64,000 nt of DNA from Chryseobacterium indologenes (lineage in GTDB: Bacteria > Bacteroidota > Bacteroidia > Flavobacteriales > Weeksellaceae), in NCBI RefSeq assembly GCF_001295265.1, contig NZ_LJOD01000001.1:310001-374000 (forward strand), in the 5' to 3' direction. The notes under the pieces are model-generated. The model saw only the letters and a list, made by a program, of their open reading frames with translations, was not told the DNA's origin and ran no database searches. Position 1 is the first letter of the stretch. Every line of letters begins with the position of its first letter. Position numbers and translations under genes: made by a program. Shown here one piece after another: positions 59,377-64,000 of this stretch.

Positions 59377-59431
59377 GGTGTTTGAAAACTTTTGCCGTCA
59401 AATTCGGCTTTTTGGGGAAATATCAAACACC
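59377..59431. repeat. Two-level hairpin of unknown role downstream of tRNA-Arg
   Basis: An outer 9-bp inverted repeat GGTGTTTGA (59377-59385) / TCAAACACC (59423-59431) encloses a GCCG / CGGC stem (59394-59408). It lies between the tRNA terminator and the oxidoreductase stop. It could end the minus-strand oxidoreductase mRNA, form a small RNA structure, or be a relic of an integration site. Confidence 0.4.
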
Positions 59432-59503
59432 CAATCGTTCTTTTTGTTTGAAGACCTCCCTGTTGAAACAGGTTTACAAGTTTTTGTTTAAATCATATAT
59501 AAT

Positions 59504-60502
59504 CTAAAAGGAATGGTTGAGTACAAATCGTCCTTTGGCATTTCCTTCTAAAATTGTAGTAAGAACATCAGGCAGTTCTTCTATAGAAATTTCTTTCACT
59601 ATTTCTTTTAAATATGTCGGCTTCCATTCATGTGCCAGTAAATTCCATATTTCCTCTTTAAATTCTAAAGGCTGTTCAACGGAATCTATCCCTATAAGTT
59701 TTACTCCCCTTAAAATGAATGGGAAAATACTTGTTGAAATTTCAGCAGAAGCCACATTTCCACAAGTTGTAACAGCTCCGTTATATTTCAACGATTTTAA
59801 TATACCTGATAAAATGCTTCCACCCACCGTGTCTATTCCTCCTGAATAATCAGCTTTAGACATCGCTTTTTGATCATAGGTCTCAATAAATTCCTTTCTA
59901 GAAATAATTGAGCTCGCTCCTAATATCTGATTAATAAACTGGTATTCCTCTTTTCCTGATATTGCGACCACTTCATATCCCAGTTTTGAGAGTATTGCAA
60001 TGGAAATGCTTCCTACACCACCCGTAGCACCACTAACAACTATTGTTCCTTGCTCTTTTTCAATACCGGAATGTATGAGATTGTAAACTGACAAACCTGC
60101 TGTAAGTCCCGCAGTTCCAAAACACATTGCCTCAAAAAGGGAAAGACCGTCTGGTAGTTTAATTACCCAATTAGCAGGTACACTCACAAACTCACCAAAA
60201 CCTCCCCAGGTATTCATACCCAAATCATATCCGGTAACTATTACATTATCTCCCTTAGTGAAGCAGCCAGAAGTTGAGGATACGACCTGACCTGCTGCAT
60301 CTATTCCCGGTATGTGAGGAAATTTTCTTGTAACACCTTTATTCCCTGAGGCTGACAAAGCGTCTTTAAAGTTTACAGATGAATAAGCAACTTTTATCAG
60401 GACTTCATTCTTGGGGATTTCCGTCATAGAAATTTGCTCTACATTTGCATTAAAAACACCATTGGTCTCTCTTGCCATTAACGCTTTAAACTGATGTATC
60501 AT
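59504..60502 (-). CDS. YhdH/YhfP-type NADPH-dependent oxidoreductase (MDR family)
   Basis: 332 residues from the ATG at 60502, which directly precedes HQFKALMARETNGV; a longer upstream frame starts inside the divergent spacer and adds a hydrophobic, non-homologous tail. The medium-chain dehydrogenase fold has the N-terminal SSVNFKDALSASGNKGVTRKFPHIPGIDAAGQV catalytic segment and the NADP-binding loop VSGATGGVGSISIAILSKLGYEV near residues 150-172. YhdH/AcuI relatives reduce acrylyl-CoA or quinones, and no zinc ligands are seen, as expected. It is divergent from an HxlR regulator 111 bp away, which probably controls it; HxlR-controlled oxidoreductases often respond to aldehyde or quinone stress. 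Confidence 0.9.
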   Translation of the reverse strand: MIHQFKALMARETNGVFNANVEQISMTEIPKNEVLIKVAYSSVNFKDALSASGNKGVTRKFPHIPGIDAAGQVVSSTSGCFTKGDNVIVTGYDLGMNTWGGFGEFVSVPANWVIKLPDGLSLFEAMCFGTAGLTAGLSVYNLIHSGIEKEQGTIVVSGATGGVGSISIAILSKLGYEVVAISGKEEYQFINQILGASSIISRKEFIETYDQKAMSKADYSGGIDTVGGSILSGILKSLKYNGAVTTCGNVASAEISTSIFPFILRGVKLIGIDSVEQPLEFKEEIWNLLAHEWKPTYLKEIVKEISIEELPDVLTTILEGNAKGRFVLNHSF

Positions 60503-60613
60503 AATAATATTTTTTGTAAATTTGAGGAATAAATGATTATTAAACAATAACTTACATTTTATTTATATACTGAAATAAAGTGCAGTTTTGCTGATAATCA
60601 AACATATAAAACT

Positions 60614-60964
60614 ATGCAGGAAGTAGAAAAAATTGAAACGGTTTGCCCTTCTGATGTTTTCTTACAAGTAATAAAGGGTAAATGCAAAACCACGTTAATA
60701 GTACTTATCAAAAAGGGGCGTAATCGTTTTTCAGAGATGAATAAAACATTGCCTACTATTAGTGAAAGGATGCTGGCAAAGCAATTAGATGAACTTGAAA
60801 AAGATGGTATAATTACCCGGAAAGTGTTTGCTGAAGTTCCACTAAGGGTAGAGTATTATTTAACAGAATATGGAGACAGCCTATATCCTATTATCAATGA
60901 TATGAGAAAATGGGGATACCGACATCTTGAAATAAAAAAAATACAACAAGAACATATTTTGTAA
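60614..60964 (+). CDS. HxlR-family transcriptional regulator
   Basis: 116 residues, one winged-helix domain. It has the HxlR sequence pattern VCPSDVFLQVIKGKCKTTLIVLIKKGRNRFSEMNKTLPTISERMLAKQLDELEKDGIITRKVFAEVPLRVEYYLTEYGDSLYPIINDMRKWG: a Cys near residue 10 (in TVCPSD) that may sense thiol or aldehyde stress, recognition helix near RMLAKQLDELE, and the wing RVEYYLTEYG. It binds DNA as a dimer and is likely to regulate the divergent oxidoreductase gene and itself. The spacer of 111 bp is the expected operator region. Confidence 0.92.
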   Translation: MQEVEKIETVCPSDVFLQVIKGKCKTTLIVLIKKGRNRFSEMNKTLPTISERMLAKQLDELEKDGIITRKVFAEVPLRVEYYLTEYGDSLYPIINDMRKWGYRHLEIKKIQQEHIL

Positions 60965-61765
60965 ATTATTCGATTGTTTACTAAGAAATTGCTTTCCTGT
61001 CCAGATGACATCTATGCCGAGAAAAGGCTTCAAGTATAGTAAAAGTAAATGGTGGGGATAAATTTTTGATTTAAAGCACCTACAAAACTCATTGAATTGG
61101 AATTTTTTTTAGCCTGGAGACTTTCAAGGGGACATTCATTAGAAATATTCCGTCGGATTTCAAATGGCAATTCACAGCTGTACAGAGCTATAGTCTGTCC
61201 TTTCTTAAAGAACACTTCCTTCTTCTGATCCCGTTGATCAGAACTGACTACGATTTTTTATTCTACCTTGAACAATCCTGTTCCTGCCAATTCTGTTAAT
61301 CCGAAAACTAATCTCTCTTCTATTCACAGAACTTTTGGTCAATATTGAACTACAATTTAGCATTACAAAATAAAGGTACGAGTAGAAAAATCACATGAGA
61401 TTATTAAAGAATTAAAAAAATTTAAAATTCTTTTTGACGAATATGTTGATAAAGATAATCCTTCAACTTCAGGGTTATCATTGGGTACGAAATAAATGAT
61501 ATTCAGTTTTTCTTCGTTGGTGCCAAAATCAGAGTTGATATTCATTCTGGAAAATGACTGATTCATTGTAGATTCAATATTCTTCTGCTGGGGAACCAAA
61601 TCATCTGGGGACAATAGGTCAATAAATAAGTGATAGAGTGCAGATTTTTAAGAATTTCATAGAATTTTAATTACTGACTTATATTTTAGTAAGTGGTTAA
61701 CAATATTAAATTAAATACACAGAACACGATAAGTTAATACGTAGTTTATATCTGAATAGTGTTAT
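60965..61765. other. Gene-poor, apparently decayed region between HxlR and the HTH pair
   Basis: About 800 bp without an intact recognisable gene. Minus-strand fragments look coding but broken: 61030-61215 (ECPLESLQAKKNS), a short IEERLVFGLTELAGTG piece near 61262-61325 ending at a stop, and 61363-61614 (EEKLNIIYFVPNDNPEVEG). None starts at a convincing signal or reaches a known length. The sequence reads like the leftover of two or three former genes. An insertion-deletion hotspot next to the adhesin module is plausible. Confidence 0.45.
61363..61614 (-). pseudogene. Fragment of a lost gene
   Basis: 83 codons starting at TTG, encoding EEKLNIIYFVPNDNPEVEG and flanking sequence that breaks off into a Leu/Ser/Phe-rich, non-specific end. 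The core phrase resembles the start of a secreted Bacteroidota protein domain, but the remainder is absent. I judge it a remnant. If it were a real gene, a start and signal peptide should be present; neither is seen. Confidence 0.4.
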
Positions 61766-62074
61766 CTACACAATAAAGATTTTTTTCCATTTAGCCACAG
61801 TATTCCTACTTAATTTAAAATGCGTTGCCAGTTGCTTATTATTGAGTTTATTCTTCTTTTGATATGCCAAAATATATGTTATATCAGGGGCGCTAAATGA
61901 ACGGTTTTTCAGGCTATCTTTTTCATAACCAAAAATAATCGTGTTGATTTTAATTACATCTAAAGAAGTTACCACATTCTTTTGGAAAAAGAATTCACAC
62001 TGCTTCATTTTCTCTGGACTCTTGGTTTGAATATAATCAAAGTAAATCTTTTGATAATCAGGTCTCTTCATCAT
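61766..62074 (-). CDS. Small HTH-domain protein B
   Basis: 102 residues. The C-terminal third is a homeodomain-like helix-turn-helix (ITYILAYQKKNKLNNKQLATHFKLSRNTVAKWKKIF), in which the second and third helices carry the DNA-contacting pattern LATHFKLSRNTVAKW seen in transposase-type and regulatory HTH units. The N-terminal half (KIYFDYIQTKSPEKMKQCEFFF, then LDVIKINTIIFGYEKD) has no match I know. There is no catalytic domain, so it is not a transposase itself. It is the last gene of a co-directional run with the HTH protein A (16-bp gap) and the adhesin. A regulatory role towards the adhesin is inferred from position. Confidence 0.75.
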   Translation of the reverse strand: MMKRPDYQKIYFDYIQTKSPEKMKQCEFFFQKNVVTSLDVIKINTIIFGYEKDSLKNRSFSAPDITYILAYQKKNKLNNKQLATHFKLSRNTVAKWKKIFIV

Positions 62075-62090
62075 ATTTATTTTATAACTT

Positions 62091-62513
62091 TTAATTTGAA
62101 TATTTTTCTATCCATTTATAAAGTGTTGTTTTAGGGATGCCATAATCGTCAAGAACCTGTTTTTTAGTTTTTTCACCGTTTCTGATCATTTCCAATATAA
62201 ACTCTATGATTTCTTTACTGTAAATATTCTTTCTGAAACGTGGGAGTAGAGCTCCATCACCAGATTTATTTGACGCCCCTGAAGATGGCGGGGAAAATAA
62301 AATGATATGATGTGAATAGATTCTAAAAAAATCATACTCCAGCAGTTTACACCATCGTATAAGAACTTCTGTATCCAGACTTTTTTCTTTGTACATCTGT
62401 TCAATATCTTTTGGGTCTACATCAAAGAATTTTATTATACGTGACATTGCTATATTGCATTCCAAAACACGGGTCTTTATTAGATACCCAATATGTATAT
62501 CCTTAAAATTCAT
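62091..62513 (-). CDS. Two-HTH-domain protein A
   Basis: 140 residues. The N-terminal half (IGYLIKTRVLECNIAMSRIIKFFDVDPKDIEQMYKEKSLDTEVLIRWCKLLEYDFFRIYSHHIILF) looks like a Cro/CI-type helical domain adapted to Bacteroidota. The C-terminal half (YSKEIIEFILEMIRNGEKTKKQVLDDYGIPKTTLYKWIEKY) is an IS3-type/homeodomain-like HTH. Such proteins are often auto-annotated as transposase in Chryseobacterium, yet no DDE catalytic core is present. It starts 6 bp past the stop of the adhesin, so it is probably co-transcribed with it. Its small size and two DNA-binding units suggest a local regulator. Confidence 0.78.
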   Translation of the reverse strand: MNFKDIHIGYLIKTRVLECNIAMSRIIKFFDVDPKDIEQMYKEKSLDTEVLIRWCKLLEYDFFRIYSHHIILFSPPSSGASNKSGDGALLPRFRKNIYSKEIIEFILEMIRNGEKTKKQVLDDYGIPKTTLYKWIEKYSN

Positions 62514-62519
62514 ACAGAA

Positions 62520-64000
62520 TTAATTATTTAGCAAAACCCAACCTGTTGATTTACAGCCGTAAAAATTATCCTCAACAAAAATAATCTGGCCTCTGTTATT
62601 ATTATCACATATATTACCGGATAATGTAGCAGACTGTGCGCCCATCTTTATACCTCCATTAACCTGAAGCTTTGCATTACTTGTGTTAGTATGAAAACTG
62701 TCAATATCTATTCCAACCTGTCCGTTTTTAAGTACTGTGAAAGCATCACTTCTGGTAACCTCGAAGTTACCAACAGTTAAAAATATGTTGTCATAATTAT
62801 AATTTCGAGTTGCTTTTCCATTTCCAAGATTAAATAAACGATCTTTAGAATTAGCCGGATCACTTAGTACTCCTGCTGAATACCCTGAATATGTATAGGC
62901 ATCAGGATATTGAGGTGTATAAAGAGTTCCGAAAAGACCCAACGAGACTTCACCTACCGACTGAGCTGCGTTACCTATCCCCCCTGCAATAGAATAACTT
63001 CCTGCTGATGCATTTCCTCTTCCCCCAAGTACAGAACCATAATGTGCATTAATAATTTTGTTGAACTGCCCACCTACTATCACTCCATTTCCTGCCCCAT
63101 CTGGATAGTTAAGATGAGAACCAGCCAATTTTATTAAATTTCTATCACCACCTCCAATAAAGGAATCATAAGCATTAATTTCATTACCCGAGCCTCCAGC
63201 AATGTTGTTGTTAGAGAGCCACACCTGGTCATATGGTACATCACCAGGTTTGATTTTATTAGCAACTCCTCCAGAAATAGTATTACTCCGTCCTTCAGTT
63301 ATTAAGTTACCACTGCCACCTACTATTGAATTATGATTCGAATAGACACTACCTGTTATTTTATTAGATCCCCCACCTAGTATGCTATTATTTACCCCGG
63401 TAAAAGTTGTGGGATTTAAATTTGGAGTGCCACTATAGGTAATCTCATTATTAATACCGGTCAAAATTGATGAGTTAGCCGCAGTATTTACCTTATTGTT
63501 TGTGCCTCCTAATATACTAGAATTGTCTCCTTGTGCATAATTAAGCTTTCCGAAAGCTAGAGAATTAGTTTGTGTTGCCTGTGATTCTTCCCCAAATGCA
63601 AAAGAATTTATTCCTACAGACCTGGTTTTCTTTCCTCCAGCAAAAGTTGAAGTACCTCCAGCTTCAGTATTAGTACCTAATGTTGTGGAAGCATTTCCTC
63701 GTGAAATAGTATTAAGACCTGCAGCAAAAGAATAATCACCAGTAGCACCATTAGGCGCATAAAGTTGATCACTAAATGAAATATCAACTGCATTATTACC
63801 AATAGCCCCATATTTTTGAATATCTGCATCAATAAATCTTATCCCGGACTTTCCAGCCTGGATAATTCTTTCAAATGCAGTAGGTTCCATTCTTCTCCAA
63901 TACTGCTGAAAGGGACTAGATCCATTATAAGTGTAGCGGTAGAATCCCGGCTCTGTAATTTTGCTGGTAACAAAAGTTGAGTGAGAAGGTGTATCTGTTG
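62520..64000 (-). CDS. YadA-head-like repeat surface protein, 5' end outside window
   Basis: The frame is open from the right edge (64000) to the stop at 62520, about 493 codons, with no start or stop before the edge. The sequence between about 63780 and 62950 is a left-handed beta-roll head with roughly 14-residue repeats typical of trimeric autotransporter adhesins (GDYSFAAGLNTISRG; STFAGGKKTRSVG; SFAFGEESQATQ; SNLIL-type Asn-Gly turns with SILGG/SIVGG/TISGG). The C-terminal end (KLQVNGGIKMG and ICDNNNRGQIIFVEDNFYGCKSTGWVLLNN) is a non-barrel tail carrying two cysteines, common in Bacteroidota proteins of this type. No YadA anchor barrel is seen, so it is not a classical trimeric autotransporter. 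It is probably a phage-tail-like or cell-surface head protein, secreted by another system. Two HTH genes follow at 6 and 16 bp. Confidence 0.85.
   Translation of the reverse strand, partial: TDTPSHSTFVTSKITEPGFYRYTYNGSSPFQQYWRRMEPTAFERIIQAGKSGIRFIDADIQKYGAIGNNAVDISFSDQLYAPNGATGDYSFAAGLNTISRGNASTTLGTNTEAGGTSTFAGGKKTRSVGINSFAFGEESQATQTNSLAFGKLNYAQGDNSSILGGTNNKVNTAANSSILTGINNEITYSGTPNLNPTTFTGVNNSILGGGSNKITGSVYSNHNSIVGGSGNLITEGRSNTISGGVANKIKPGDVPYDQVWLSNNNIAGGSGNEINAYDSFIGGGDRNLIKLAGSHLNYPDGAGNGVIVGGQFNKIINAHYGSVLGGRGNASAGSYSIAGGIGNAAQSVGEVSLGLFGTLYTPQYPDAYTYSGYSAGVLSDPANSKDRLFNLGNGKATRNYNYDNIFLTVGNFEVTRSDAFTVLKNGQVGIDIDSFHTNTSNAKLQVNGGIKMGAQSATLSGNICDNNNRGQIIFVEDNFYGCKSTGWVLLNN

Noticed and set aside
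61030-61215. A 61-codon gene on the minus strand
   Set aside because: Short, no signal or recognisable domain, and no good start context; kept only as part of the decayed stretch.
62091-62513. Transposase of an insertion sequence
   Set aside because: Only helix-turn-helix regions are present, with no DDE or other catalytic core and no terminal inverted repeats.

Overview
The window is 64 kb of a low-GC Bacteroidota chromosome. The best fit is a Chryseobacterium-type flavobacterium. The reasons are a SusC/SusD polysaccharide locus, many secreted and lipoprotein genes, the Bacteroidota promoter pattern (TTTG about 20 bp upstream of TAnnTTTG) before many genes, a small double-glycine leader peptide of the type common in Chryseobacterium, and the style of the adhesin/HTH module at the right end. 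The genus is an inference from gene families; no 16S rRNA gene is present.

Layout. 1-8.1 kb (minus): purL (cut by the left edge), two tandem secreted class-C serine hydrolases with a C-terminal carbohydrate-binding-like domain, a WG-repeat protein, and purB. 8.2-9.2 kb: a 46-residue Cys-rich leader peptide and a small secreted protein. 9.4-19.8 kb (minus): a polysaccharide utilisation locus (SusC, SusD, GH144-type lipoprotein, esterase, a YD/MORN-like unknown, GH3 beta-glucosidase), probably for beta-glucan and perhaps beta-1,2-glucan. 20-21.2 kb (plus): DUF4197 and DUF493 genes. 21.2-29.2 kb (minus): ArsC-like protein, small secreted proteins, deoxynucleoside kinase operon, duplicated glutaminyl cyclotransferases, and VOC/GNAT/SRPBCC genes. 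29.3-35.7 kb (minus): CPA1 antiporter, bestrophin-like channel, DUF2490, and a run of small stress/housekeeping families. 35.9-39.4 kb (minus): TolC-HlyD-ABC permease efflux operon without an ATPase gene. 39.7-47 kb (minus): an anti-protease pair, ecotin behind a 1960-residue alpha-2-macroglobulin, next to the gutted remnant of a second macroglobulin. 47-49.8 kb (plus): UbiA-like protein, recF, unknown, DUF721/DciA-like. 50-54.4 kb: an accessory island of unknowns, two pentapeptide-like proteins and a 17-residue tandem-repeat exported protein. 54.4-59.3 kb: AraC regulator, Gcr-type membrane protein, mtgA, an iron/cobalamin-type binding lipoprotein and tRNA-Arg(ACG). 59.5-64 kb: a divergent oxidoreductase/HxlR pair, a gene-poor decayed stretch, two HTH proteins, and the C-terminal part of a YadA-like head-repeat surface protein that runs off the right edge.

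Functional links. The PUL genes form one import-and-degradation pathway: outer-membrane capture by SusCD, surface or periplasmic endo-cleavage by the GH144-type lipoprotein, esterase trimming, and exo-cleavage by GH3. Alpha-2-macroglobulin and ecotin are 43 bp apart, face the same way and share a strong terminator; together they look like a two-layer defence against foreign proteases. Several start codons were moved from the longest reading frame because a promoter box or a paralogue alignment sets the true start. The parts least explained by known families are the double-glycine peptide, the 50-54 kb island, and the adhesin with two co-directional HTH genes behind it.
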